This document shows positions 20,409 to 31,444 of a stretch of 64,000 nucleotides of DNA, piece by piece (position 1 is the stretch's first letter; each line of letters starts with the position of its first letter). The DNA lies in the NCBI GenBank assembly GCA_004335835.1, contig RWJK01001322.1, positions 33,866 to 97,865 on the forward strand, read 5' to 3'. The notes below the pieces were generated by a model. It was not told the DNA's origin, searched no databases, and saw only the letters and a list, made by a program, of their open reading frames with translations. Both the position numbers and the translations under genes were made by a program. The stretch comes from Scenedesmus sp. ARA3 (lineage: Eukaryota > Chlorophyta > Chlorophyceae > Sphaeropleales > Scenedesmaceae).

Positions 20409-22105
20409 AACCTGTGGCTAAGCAGCGCAGCTTGCTGGCTGGCGGTGTGCGTGTGCGGCAGCTGGGCTGCATCACGCGCATCACCGAGGAGCAGCCCGTG
20501 GCGGCGCACGCCCAAAACCTGCGGCGTAAAGCCTGCGGCTAAGCAGCGCAGCTTGCTGGCTGGCTGTGTGCGTGTGTACGGCAGCCGCGCTGCGTCATGC
20601 GCATCACCGAGGAGCAGCCCGTGGCAGTGCACACCTGAGCAGCAGCAACAGCAGCAGCACATATGAGGCGTTGGCAGCCACCAGCAGCGCAGGGGTAGTT
20701 GATGTGACGTCAGCTGCGCTGCTTGTGCAGCAGCTGATTGGTTGTCGGCAGCTGCGTGTGTTTGACGCTGCAGCAGCAGCGGCTGCACGCATGAGGCCTG
20801 CTGTTGGAGCCCTGCAGGCGCTAATGGCTTCAGCAGGCGGATTAGTAGCGGTGCTGCATGTGCTGCAGGGCTGTAGCAGATGCTGCTGCAGGAGGCAGCT
20901 GCGGCCCACTTGAAGCCGGCCGCTGCAGCACCATATGTAGGTCAACGGCAGCAGCAGCAGTGCACGCAGCAGCTGCTGGCATCGCAGTTGGGTGCCGCAT
21001 TGCAGCGCATTGGCGTGGTGGAGGTGTGTAGTCAGTTGGTGCAGCACCTGCAGCTGACTGCTAGCAGCAGCAGGGCTGCAGCAGCAGCAGCAGCTGTTGC
21101 TCCCACAGGATCTGATGTTTCTGGAATAACCTGATGCTGTGGCAGCGCCTGTTTGCCGCACCTCTGGGCTGCTGATGCAGTAGCGTTGCACATGGCTGCA
21201 ACTTGCTAGACAGCAACGGGCCAGAAGGATAGCAGCAGCAAGTTCTGATGGGAAAGCGACTGCTGCTTGGGAGTTTGAACATGTCTGCACGCTTGTGCAG
21301 CGGCTTGATCGGGCTGGGATGCTGTGTATGTTTGGGTCAGCCACAGCATGTAGCAGGCTAACAGCTTGTTGCTATGCCAACGTTGATTTGTACACGCTTG
21401 TTTACCATACAACGGCTTTGTAGTGGGCCCTGTCGTGCGAACAAGGTACAGGAGCCGCATCGATTGCAATTGTTTGCCACAGACCATGCAATCCAAGACT
21501 GTGCACGTCTGCATGCACAGGTTGACACTGACACTGTGTTACGGCACTGGGAAAGAGTGCCTCTTCAACCTTGTAATGCTTGTTCTGTATCACCTGGTAC
21601 TTATGAGCCTTGTCTTGGGTGGTGATGCTGGCCAGTGGCCACTGCAGTGCAAACCTGCCAGCTCAGCAGTGCTGTGTCGGAGCATTGTCACCATTCTACT
21701 GCTATTCATGTGAATGCTGTAACTGCCGCGTCGAGCTTTGGTTCTTTTGAGCTACTTGCACACTATCAACGTTGCCACGGCCATCGTTAAAAATGAGATC
21801 AGTCAAGACCTGGAAGGTCTCAAGCCACTATTGCCGTTGCCAGGAAAGCCATACAGGAACACAGAGCATCGATTACAATCTTTCGATCTGGTTGAATCAG
21901 ATAGTGGCGTTCGATTGTGGATCGTGGGGTTGCTGAAACTTACTGAAGACAAAGAACCCTACCTTACTTGAACGCCAATACATCACCGACCATACAACTG
22001 TGCCATTTACACGCTAAGCTGTGATAAAACTACGAGTCAGGGTGGACGTGCCCGCCTGCCGCACCACCGTCGTGCGGCAGCAGTCAAAACTCTGGTAGCC
22101 CTGCG
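20409..22105. other. P-protein 3' region and intergenic sequence
   Basis: After the two C-terminal copies, 20640..21140 is rich in Ala and Gln codons, with plus-strand ORFs containing alanine runs. I could not link them to a start, splice sites or a family. A TGTAA motif, the usual green-algal polyadenylation signal, occurs at 21718..21722. The region 21150..22105 is less GC-rich and shows no gene I recognise. Confidence 0.5.
20463..20640 (+). repeat. Two copies of the P-protein C-terminal coding end in the 3' UTR
   Basis: Sequence encoding [14 protein letters not shown] at the end of the true exon (stop at 20406..20408) recurs at about 20468 and 20594, followed by related AAGCAGCGCAGCTTGCTGGCTGG spacer sequence in part. 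The unit length is about 115-125 bases. These copies lie after the stop codon, so they are not confined to introns. Confidence 0.9.
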
Positions 22106-24140
22106 ATGTCGCGTGATGCAGCAGCCACCTCAGTCCAAGACGCTTTACAGTCCCTGCAAATTGCATTGGTAGCTCATCAAAAGCAGCAGGAGAGTGCAGG
22201 CAGCTGTTTGCCAGAGAGTGCCAGCATCAGCTCAGCACTGTCACAGCTGTTTGTGAGCTTTCAACAACTGTTGCAGCGCCACTCCGTGCTGGAACAGTCC
22301 TTAGAAGACAGGTGCGTCTGTTTTGTTTGTTGCGTGTCTTGATGACACACAGCTGGTCACAGCACAGCAGGCATGCAGTCGTACCAGGCAGCTGGTGCCA
22401 GTTAACACTCAGCAGCAGCAGATGGTCAATGACTAGAGCGAGTGAATCAAGCCACAGATGCTCTTGCCTGTCCTCCCTTTTCCTGCAGGAGCATCGCTGA
22501 GCGCGCTCTGCGCAGAGTTGTAGCAAACAAGGATGCAGAGGCGGTGCGCCTGCAGTCTGAAGTTTCCCGCCTGCGACATAGACTCTCAGCAGCAGAGGCA
22601 GCAGCAGACGCAGCAGCAGGCACACCAGCAGCTGTACCAGATGCTGCTGGCAGGCAGGCTCTGCTGGATGCAGCTGTGGCAGCAAAAGAGAAGCCAATAG
22701 CTACTGTCCTGCAGTTGGAAAGGTATGTTGAGGGTGGCGGCAAGCTGCCGTAGCACTATCTGTTGATGTTGCCCTGCTGCCTATGCTCTGCTGCTAAGCC
22801 GCTCACAGGTGAACAGCACACAATCTTTGATGACAACAGGCCTGATAGTTGCACAATATGGACTGGCTGGTGCTGTCCTTGGTTGCCGTGCAGTGAAACT
22901 GCTGCCTGCCAGGCACGAATTGCAGCGCTGGAAGCTGAGCTAGCAGCTGCAGCAGCCGACAACAGCAGCAGGCTGGCTGAGCAGCAGAAGGCATTTCTGG
23001 CAAAGCTGGAGCAGCTGCGACAGGTGCATGCGCAGCAGTTGGCAGCAGCTGCTGCAGCAGAGGCATCCGCAAAGGTGAGGGGCGTGCTGCCAGCGTGCAC
23101 TGTGCTGCAGACGAGGGGGCGTCAATGCATGAAGTGCCAACATCACACAGTCAATCGTACCTACTGCCAATGGACTCTAGATTACATAGGCATCAACAAC
23201 ACCATATTGTCTATGGCTTGCAGGATTCCAGCCAACAGCAGCAGGCACAATGCCAGGCGCTGGAACAGCTGCTTGCGCAGTCAAAGCAGCAGCAAGAGCA
23301 GCAGCAGGTGAGGTGCAGGCTGCATCTGCTGTAGCTGGTGCTTGCAGTGCATCTCAGCGCTGCGCCCTGTTGTATGCCCAGCAAATAGCAGTGACAATGA
23401 GGAATGCCAATCACAATGGGAGAAGCTGACACATTCCAGTACAAATGATTCCACATGCATCTGTTATGAAGTTGCTTCTCAAGCGCTCCTGTACGCTGTT
23501 GTGCTCTGGTGTGCTGCAGGCGCTGATAGCATCGTTGCAGCAGCAGCTTGCTGAAGCACAGTCCCACAGCAGCAGATCACCAGCAGCAGCGGCACACCCA
23601 CAACAACAGCAGCAAAGCAGCATGCACAAGCCAGGCCAGGACCAGCAGAAGGGCGCAGCAGCAGCAGCACCAGGCAGCTCAGGCAGTGCCAGTACAGCAG
23701 CAGAACAAGCCGCAAGTGCAGCAGCAGGCAACAGCACCAGCACGGCAGCGGGAGGCAGTGGCAGCTGCGGTGATCAAGCAGCAAATGAGGTGGCAGCGCT
23801 GCAGCTTATGGAGGGCCAGCTGGCGCGGCTGAGTGGTGTGATCAGATCACACCAGGAAGAGATCACGCAGCTGCGCCAAGCACTCATGGCAAGCTGCGCT
23901 GAGCGGCAGCAGCAGCAGCAGCAGCTGCAGCAACAGCAGCAGTCGCAGCTGCATCAGTCCACAGCAGCTGGGGCAGCAACAACTGGCGTGCCGGCAGCTG
24001 GCGGACCTGCAGGGGCTGTCGGCAGTGGCAGTGGCAGCAGCAGCAGGATGTCAAAGGCAGTAGCAGCGGGTGCCAAGAGCAGGGTGGTAGGGGCAGCAGC
24101 AGTGGCTCGATCTGCCAGCAACAACGCGCGCGGGTGGTGA
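22106..24140 (+). CDS. Coiled-coil, Ala/Gln/Ser-rich protein of unknown function
   Basis: Five exons keep one frame: 22106..22311, 22489..22722, 22894..23074, 23224..23307, 23520..24140 (441 aa). Residues roughly 70-240 show heptad-like helical sequence (ERALRRVVANKDAEAVRLQS and similar), consistent with a coiled coil. The C-terminal exon has Gln and Ala runs, a second helical stretch (QLARLSGVIRSHQEEITQLR), then a basic Ser/Gly-rich tail ending NNARGW. No catalytic or membrane motif is visible. Exon 3 was placed at 22894 because only that acceptor keeps the frame. A structural or scaffold role is inference. It is convergent with the FANCE-like gene. Confidence 0.75.
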
Positions 24141-24762
24141 CCTGTTCTTTGGCTGTGGTGCAACGAGAATCCTGGTTCAGCAATGGCTGCAAAAGCACAC
24201 AGCAATGCGCAGCATCAATGCCTCAAGATGAAAGAGCTGTCACGGATGTGTGCAGCGTCTTCAGCCGGCTTCTTGTGCTGATGCATGGCGTCCTTCCACT
24301 GGAACACGATTAATCGTTCGTGACACAGGCCTATGCTCTGTTAGCTCGTGCTCAATATGTTACAACAGACATGCTGGCAGCGCCCGCAACTTTGCAATTT
24401 TTTACTTGCAACAGCTGCTGCCGCTGATGGCGACAACTTTACATGACACTAACGATCATGCTGCCACGCTAAGGTACTATCTTGGACGTAGTACGTCCAA
24501 ACCGCAAACCCTCTTGACGTGCAGAGCATGCGGTCGTGCTTTCATGCAGCCAAAACAGCAACACGCGTAACGTCATGCATTTGGGGCACGCAAAACTTTA
24601 CAATAGCAATGTTGGGCAGTGGCACCCAGGTGTGCAAACACGCAAAGCATCCACAACCTGCGCAGCCACACACTAGTCAGCCGATGACATTGATGCTATG
24701 GCTTGATGGGTAACATGATGATGATGACACTAGTCAGCCATACATCAAGGCAGTCAAACCTC
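24141..24762. other. Convergent intergenic region
   Basis: Lies between the stops of the coiled-coil gene (plus) and the FANCE-like gene (minus), so it should hold two 3' untranslated regions. It includes one copy of the dispersed repeat at 24691..24729. No gene is seen. Confidence 0.6.
24691..24729 (+). repeat. Dispersed 39-bp repeat, copy 1
   Basis: Identical over about 39 bases to 55568..55606, beginning TGATGCTATGGCTTGATGGG and running through an ATG-triplet run. The two copies are 31 kb apart in unrelated intergenic regions. Confidence 0.9.
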
Positions 24763-27700
24763 TCAGGCAAACACACACAGCCCGCTACTGCTGCATGGCA
24801 CAACAGCCGCATGCTGCGCTGCCAGCTGCTGCAGCTTTGCCACCACAGGCTTAGTCATGAATGAGCTGGTGGCAGCAGCAGCAGCCAGCAGCTGCTGCAC
24901 CTGCTGCGCTGTCAGCACTGCAGCATAGCCCTTCACCAGTGCCATCAGCAGCTGCCCAAAGGCGGCACTCTTGGTCAACGCAGGCTGCTGCGCTGCCACC
25001 TTCAGCGCTGTTATAACGTCATTCAGGCTGTCAGTGACAACATTGGGGCAGCTGTCGATGAGGGCCCGCATTAGCATTGCATGGGCCTCGCTCCAGCAGC
25101 AGCTGGCAGCAGCTAGCGCCCCGGATGGGTCGAGTAATGCCGGCTGCTGCTGCTGCTGCTGATGATGATGATGATGTGCTACATGCTGCGAGTGGCCTGT
25201 GGCAGCCAGCGCCAGCAGCTGCAGCAGCCTGCAAATGCAGCATCATCAGCCACACACAGCGCTAAGCGGAGAGTTGGATCTTGATGCAACACCAGCAGCT
25301 GACCGCATCATGCACAGGATGCAACCACACCAGTTTCAGCTCGACTCACTTGAGCGGCAGCATCCCTCTCTCATGCTACCAGGCTTCTTGCAACAGAGCA
25401 AGCAAACACCATGCGCCTCTGCCATTGATATAAGTCGCATAGCTCGTCAGCATGCAGTAATATGTAGCAATGTGATATAAATTGCTATCATAAAGACTCC
25501 CATTCCCATCATGCCCCTACCTGGGCTGCAGCTGCGGTGCCTCCTTCACCAGCTTCACCAGCAGCTGCACCTGCACAGCCACCAAGCTGCTGCTGCTCAG
25601 CAGTGGCTGCAGCACCACAGCCACCAGGGCCTCAGCCTGGGTTTGAGCTGCAGCAGACAGGCAGGCCGACAGCAATGCAGTGCAGTGCAGCAAAGGCACC
25701 ATGAGGTCAAGCAAGCTCCAGCTGCAGCAGACAGGCAGGCAGGCCAAAGCAGTGCAGTGCAGTGCAATGCAGCAAAAGAGCAGGTAAAGCCAGCTCCAGC
25801 AGTGCAACAGGGGGGAGTGCAACACGCAGGCAATGCTGAGGCATAGACGTGCTGTCAGCAACAATGAGTAAGCCTGCAGGCCGCTGGCAACCAGCACCGT
25901 TCAAGATGATATGGAGAGCTCAGCAGCTGTAAGAGTAGGAACGGTGTGCATACAAGGTCAACATTGCCGTGTACAGAGTACACCTCACCCGCAGCCACCA
26001 GGCTCAGCAGTAGCGACTTGGGTGCAGCGCTGCGCAGCTGCTGCAACCGTGGCAACATCGCAGCTCGCAGGAGGTACCCAACTGCTTGCCCATCCAGCGA
26101 CGTACTGCTGCCATGACTACCTGTACTGCTTTCTGTTGTGTGTGCTGTGCCTGCACTGCCTGCTTTACTGGTGCTGCCTGTTAGGAGCAAAGCATCTATC
26201 AGTGGCTGAAGTGCATCAGAAGACATCTCCTGCAAGCACTGCTCGAGCTGCTGCAGCTGCTGCTGCAGCTGGGGAGACAGACACTGCTCTGCCTGCTGCG
26301 CTGCTGCTGCTGAGAGAGTCTGCTGCAGCAGCGGTGTGTCTAGCTGACTCACACTGCAGGAGCTATCCAGCAGCTGCAGCAGAAAAGCATGCGGCACAGC
26401 AGCAAGGAAGATTAAATGATGGAGCCAGGTTATGATGTTGCCGTGCACACAACAGAGCAGGCATCAGGTGCAATGTGTGCACAGGCCTGCAAGCAGCTGC
26501 CACCCGCCAGCAGGACGCAAGGTATTGCTGATGCACAGTGTGCACAGATCTGGCTGCTTCTGGTGTCATTACATAAATGCGGCCTCATTGGCTGCAGCAT
26601 GCACCATCGCATGTGCTGATCCCCACCTGCAGTTGTTGCAGCACGTTTGGCAGTGCTGCTGCAAGGTCTACAGCAGCACCAGGCACATGTGCTCCTTTGG
26701 CAGCAGCAGCAGCTTCTGCCTTCGCACCTGCAGTCACAACAGCATGACGCATGCAGGGGTGTGAATAACACTAGTTGCACCTCCACCAGCAGTCATCTCC
26801 TGCTGCTTGTGGCATGACCAATTGAGGAACAGCAGGTATCAGAGCTGAGGTCCCACTTACGTTTGGCCGGCGGGCTGATCTGCTGCGGCGGCCTTTTGCG
26901 TGCTGGCACATCACTTGCTGTGGTTTGCAAGGCGTCTGCAGCGCCAGACGAACTCCTGGCAGCAGCAGCTGCTGCTGCTGTTGTTCCTCCTTGAACGTTT
27001 TGCCCGTCTTCTGCTGCTGGCACTTGCGCTGCTGCTGGCACCTCGAGTGCTTCTCCTGTTCCTGCGGGTGCTGTGGCAGCTGCTGCTGAGCTGTCAGTGC
27101 TGTGCGCCAGCCAGCTGAAGCAATGCTGCTGCATGCTGCTGCTGCTGCTGCTTAGCCAGTCAGGGAGGGGAGCTGCATACTGCTGCTGCAGCTGCAGCTG
27201 GCTAAGGGCAGCACCAGAACACAGCAGCAGAAACAGCAGCAGCAGCTGTTGAAACCGTTTCAGTAGTGTGCATGACTGCGCAATCCAGCGCCCACAAGCT
27301 GATGCATGCAACAGCTGCTACTCACAGCAGGTGCTGCGCGCTTACTGGTTCATGCATAAGCAGCTGCAATCAACCCCACAGAAGGAAGCATTGTGATCAG
27401 AGCGGATCCTGGCATAAGATAGCCTGCTGCAGAGCTCATGCTTGCAGGAAAGGCTGCTGTGGTGCAAATTGAGGTGGTGCAGCTGGTAATGCCTATTCTT
27501 GACATACCTACTGCATTGTCTAAGCGTCGCTTGCTGCAAATGCTGCTGCTGCTGCTGCTGCTGCTGCTCCTGTTGCAACAACGCCAGCATGGCAGTTTGC
27601 TGCACACTGCTGTGTGCACGGTCGCTGCTGCCTGCCAGAACTTGCAGCAGCTGCTGAACCTTGCCATGCAAGTTGTGGTCTAGACGTGGATCACTAATGT

Positions 27701-27902
27701 TTTCATGCTGCTGCAAGTTGTTTGAAGTGTAGCGGTGCTTCTCTAACAGGCAAACTGCAGACAGTACTACAGCATGTTGCTGTGCCAGCGGCAAGCATGC
27801 TGCCCTCGGCACCAGGCAATCTCCAAGTGGTACTTGTGGCTCTGCAGCCAACAGCCAGCTCAATTGGCAGTCCAGCAGCAGAGGGTTTGAGGACAGCTGC
27901 AT
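24763..27902 (-). CDS. FANCE-like protein (Fanconi anaemia core complex subunit E homologue)
   Basis: The secure exons are 27275..26861 (5' border uncertain), 26727..26627, 26373..25989 and 25228..24763, with 24763..24765 as the stop. A further exon ends at 25521 but its start is unclear because of a local 70-base duplication. A likely first exon begins at ATG 27902. The C-terminal 80 residues follow the pattern of FANCE C-terminal helical repeats: ALTKSAAFGQLLMALVKGYA, then LTAQQVQQLL, then TSSFMTKPVVAKLQQL. An internal basic PPAKRAKAE stretch looks like a nuclear signal. FANCE bridges the core ubiquitin ligase to FANCD2 in crosslink repair. The assignment rests on remembered family pattern, not on a search. 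The frame between the first exon and the next could not be reconciled. Confidence 0.55.
25640..25810 (-). repeat. Local duplication in the FANCE-like gene
   Basis: Two neighbouring segments on the minus strand share TGCTGCACTGCACTGCA...GGCCTGCCTG...TCTGCTGCAGCT, about 70 bases apart. Both carry a CTGCTGCAG that could be an acceptor, so the start of this exon cannot be fixed from sequence alone. Confidence 0.7.
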
Positions 27903-28177
27903 GACGCAGCAGTACTATTGGTTACAGGAGCAACAGAGCAACCAACCGTATATAGTTCGCAACAGCTATACATAAGAGGATCAAGCATACGCTCGTGCAG
28001 CAACGCTCACAGCGGTGGCCACAGCCAGCTGATAACCAATACCGGGAGGCTCCCGGCGGGAGCGTGTTACTTTTTGAATTGTGTCATCGCCCGCTTCACG
28101 TCACACGACTGCAGCGTACTGAGCCGTCGTAGAACTTCAATGAGCGCATCTTTGTGATGTAAACTTGAATTATCAAA

Positions 28178-28480
28178 ATGCTTACTGTAGCTGTGTCTGA
28201 TGCCGATGAACCGGCTACGCTCGCACTCCTCTCTTCAATAGCTGATCAGTCTGACGACTCGACAACACATGTGCTGTCAGCACTGCAACAAAGGCATCTG
28301 CACTGCAACAAAGGCATCTGCACTGCAACAAAGGCATCTGCACTGCAACAAAGGCATCTGCACTGCAACAAAGGCATCTGCACTGCAACAAAGGCATCTG
28401 CACTGCAACAAAGGCATCTGCACTGCAACAAAGGCATCTGCACTGCAACAAAGGCATCTGCACATCTTAGTGAGCTGTAG
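28178..28480 (+). CDS. Possible first exon of an unknown gene containing a minisatellite
   Basis: An ATG at 28178 opens a frame reading MLTVAVSDADEPATLALLSS and on to THVLSALQ, composition typical of real coding here, before entering the 20-bp repeat. It runs divergently from the FANCE-like gene with a 275-base gap. The repeat adds three 20-residue peptide copies and the frame closes at 28480. I found no convincing downstream exon, so this is either a short gene or a first exon whose intron contains the repeat. Confidence 0.25.
   Translation: MLTVAVSDADEPATLALLSSIADQSDDSTTHVLSALQQRHLHCNKGICTATKASALQQRHLHCNKGICTATKASALQQRHLHCNKGICTATKASAHLSEL
28281..28460 (+). repeat. Perfect 20-bp minisatellite, nine units
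   Basis: Nine uninterrupted identical copies of CACTGCAACAAAGGCATCTG. Three units make 60 bases, so every frame that is open over three units stays open, and several frames on both strands are stop-free. Perfect identity points to very recent expansion. Confidence 0.98.
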
Positions 28481-29170
28481 GCAGCAGCTGTCCACGCTCA
28501 GCTGCATTTGGGCAGAAGTGGGCATGTTTTGATAGCGTGATGGTGGTGTTACTGTGTGGGGTGCTGGGTACCATCAGTCCAGCATTTCTGAGCAGAACAC
28601 ACACCCATGAAGAAAGCATCAGCAGTAAGCTACTAGCAGCAATAGCCAAACTGCTACAACAAACAGCTCTTGCCTGTCGATAATGCAAAGCTTCAGGCTG
28701 GCACGGTAGTGCCACTCAAGTAACTGCACCGATCACATCACCACGTCCATGTGCCCCAATGAAGCATGCATCATGCAGACTCGTTATTCATGTTGCCAGC
28801 AAACATGTGTTAGCGCGTTGCAGCGCTGAATCCTGCAAACACACGTGGACACTTCACCAGCATCAACCCAGCACCACACTGCTATCATCAACAGCAGCCA
28901 GCAAACTGGCAGTAAGTCCATGCTGCTGCACACACCATTGCACTGGCACTTGTCCATCCGTCGACTGCAGGCGCGCATCAGGATCGCTGCTGCTGGCATG
29001 TGAGGCTGGCGCCTTGAACTGCACATGTGTCAACTGGCTGCTGCGTAGCGCTGCTATGCAAGCTGCAGACTGCGGCTCGTTCTGAATGCAGATGCACTGC
29101 AGCAGCTGCCGCAGAGCCACCATCAAGGACGGGCCACGTGAATGCATAGCAGTTGTAACCAATGCAACTT
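28481..29170. other. Region between minisatellite and glutaredoxin
   Basis: A minus-strand ORF ending at 28863 has coding-like composition (GLTASLLAAVDDSSVVLG at its end and ALRQLLQCICIQNEPQSAAC upstream) and could be the last exon of an unknown gene. Its upstream part would collide with the glutaredoxin 3' end, so I do not call it as a gene. Nothing else is supported. Confidence 0.4.
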
Positions 29171-30486
29171 TCAAATGCTGTAGCCCACGCCAGCCAGCAG
29201 CTCCTTCAGCTTGCCGCTGTTGTATGCAGCCATGGTGTCTGCAGCAGCAGCAGCAGCACCAGCAGCAGCAGCAGCAGCGGCGGCAGTTACAGCATGGCAG
29301 CAGCAGGAAATGGCATGGCATGGCACGTGCACAACGCCAATGCAGGTGCCAATCCACTTGCGAGCCACATGAAATGCAGTCAAGAACAGGTCGAGCCCTC
29401 ATGCACTGCCCCCATACCTGCCACCTGCTGTAACAGTACAAGCAGCGGCCCACAGCACACTTGCTTAAGTGCAATCCACAGTGCGTTCGGAGTGCCTACA
29501 CTTTTTGTGGTAACACTGTGACTATCGCTGATGCAGCTGCTGCTGCCGCCGCCACTGCTGCTGTGCCGATCTTCTTAATGCTTAATGCTCAATTCCTTCT
29601 GCGCTCACCGTCGCAGCCGCCCACATGCTTGCCGCCCACAAACACTTGAGGCACTGTGCGCCGGCCCGTAACCTCCTGCAGGACAGGTCAACACAACAGC
29701 AGCAAATCTGCACCCAGTAAGAGCATAGCACGTACCCTGAGCTCCGACATCAGCAGGCATGCTTGACGCAAGATTGCGCTCCGCTACATTGCTGCTGCAG
29801 GAGCACGTGGGAGGGCAAGTCATGCTGTCAAAGAACTGCAACTGCTTTCCTGCCAGGTGCCAGGTAGCCTTGCGTGCAGCATCAGTGTGTCATTTGTACG
29901 TCAGCAGTGCTGCTGCAGCTGCTGCTGCCGCTGCAGCAGCGCACCTGCAGGCCCAGCTGCAGGTCATCCCCTCCCTTCATTGTGTCCAGCTCAATGACCT
30001 TTGCAGGCACCTGCAGCTTCGTGAACAGGCCCTTGGCCTGCAGGACAGGGAGCAGCAGCAGGGTTGCGCAATGTGTCGTTTGTGGCTGATCGAGTTATTG
30101 GCTTGCTGCTGGAGCATGTATCAGTGTACCATATCCAGGTGTGCTTTAGTCATTTGAAGAAAAAAAATGGCTCCTATTAATTCGAAGATACGTCTTCACT
30201 GCTGTCAAGCAATGCTCCTGCAAGCTGAGGATTGCTGGAACCCACGCAGAACGGCGCTCACCTCAGTGCAGTATGGGCAGTATGTTTTGCTGTAGACTAC
30301 CACCTTGTTGTCTGCCACGGTCTGCTTCACGTTGTCTGCCTGAGGTGGGGAAAGCATTGTATGGTCAGCAGGCTGCACACATTGCAGCAGCTCACACCAG
30401 AGCTACAGCTGCTGCCTTTCGCACGCTGGTCGTAAGCGTTTGCAACTATGTTTACACACCTGTGAAGCGTGAACTGACACGCTCAT
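29171..30486 (-). CDS. Glutaredoxin, class I CPYC type
   Basis: Five exons give 110 aa in one frame: 30486..30460, 30339..30262, 30037..29945, 29675..29609, 29238..29171. The active site [14 protein letters not shown] is complete with both cysteines. The glutathione-binding [22 protein letters not shown] region is present: TVP, then GG, then CD followed by the start of the last exon. The small first exon encodes MSVSVHASQ, without an obvious organelle signal, so the protein is probably cytosolic. It reduces disulfides and glutathionylated proteins using glutathione. Its length matches class I glutaredoxins. The ATG at 30486 was chosen because its donor (GTGTGT) joins in phase 0 to the exon carrying the active site. 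I noticed no decoy junction copies in this gene. Confidence 0.93.
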
Positions 30487-31444
30487 GTTCCTCCTTGGCG
30501 CTGCAGGACGAAACAATCGTTTTGAGGCAGTAGCACCAGCCACGGTCCCCCGCCATTGCACGCTACGTACAGCAACCCCCGATACATGCTCAATAGCCAG
30601 CGCTTTGATCTATACTACACGCACCCAAGGGAGCAGGAGCCCAGCGCTGGCACAGACCGCGGAATGAAAGCTTAGATTGCTGCATTTCTCCAGGTTCCGT
30701 GCACATCAAACAACAGGGTGACATCTACTAGAGATGGATGCCAGCAGATCGGCTGGATCACCGAGTTGCGGCCAAGTTAGCAAAGCTACTAGGCATGTCA
30801 TCTCTTGGGGCACAGTGCTGCTGCTGCTGCAGCACTGGTGCGACCATCACCTGTCCAAGCGTGTATGCATTGACTCCCGTGTTGCAAGCTGCAAATATTG
30901 TGTCGCTTCAGACACCGCTTGCTGCATGCAGTTTTCATGGCAGTACTTTGTACTGCATTGCATTTGATGCAAGCAGCCCCTCCCCCCACACACTGAAACT
31001 TCGAAAGACTGCGTAAATACCTAATAGTGTTTCGATTCAAGCTGCAAACACACGTAGTACGCGATCCATGCGCAAATACGCAGCATACTTTCATATCCAA
31101 CATGTGCCACCTCACGACGCAGGGACCCGATGCACTGAGCTCGAGTTGCATCTGTGAGTAACCCATTACTAAACTTATTGACGCTTTCGTGTGACCTTGC
31201 GTAATAAGGCGCACCGTTGACGACCAGGTTTCCTGCAGTGGTGTGCCTGTTGCGCGCGTCAATTGACGCATGCACCGTCAGGACGTCATCACGTTCGCCG
31301 TGCGTAAACCACCCCTATATAGCAAGCACGCACCATAGATCCCCCATTCTGTGATCCTTTTAACCTTTACACGTTGCCTATGTGATCAACTAAAATCGCT
31401 GAGACCTAGCCCCTGTCGCATAGCAGTTTGAAACTCTTAGCAGC
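30487..31444. other. Divergent promoter region of glutaredoxin and secreted protein A
   Basis: The region lies between start codons at 30486 (minus) and 31445 (plus). It includes the TATA-like site at 31315. A minus-strand ORF of 84 codons at 31021..31275 has no recognisable feature. No gene is called. Confidence 0.55.
31315..31322 (+). promoter_or_regulatory. TATA-box-like element upstream of secreted protein A
   Basis: CTATATAG occurs 123 bases upstream of the ATG at 31445 in otherwise GC-richer DNA. The distance allows a usual 5' leader. This is a motif match only. Confidence 0.45.

Noticed and set aside
10252..20640. Assembly artefact as the explanation of all decoy arrays
   Set aside because: Copies differ by substitutions, follow a consistent orientation rule and occur in several genes on both strands. 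An artefact would give identical copies without such order, though long reads are still needed to be certain of copy numbers.
28281..28460. CRISPR-like regular array
   Set aside because: The 20-bp units are contiguous and identical with no spacers, in a eukaryotic genome; it is a minisatellite.
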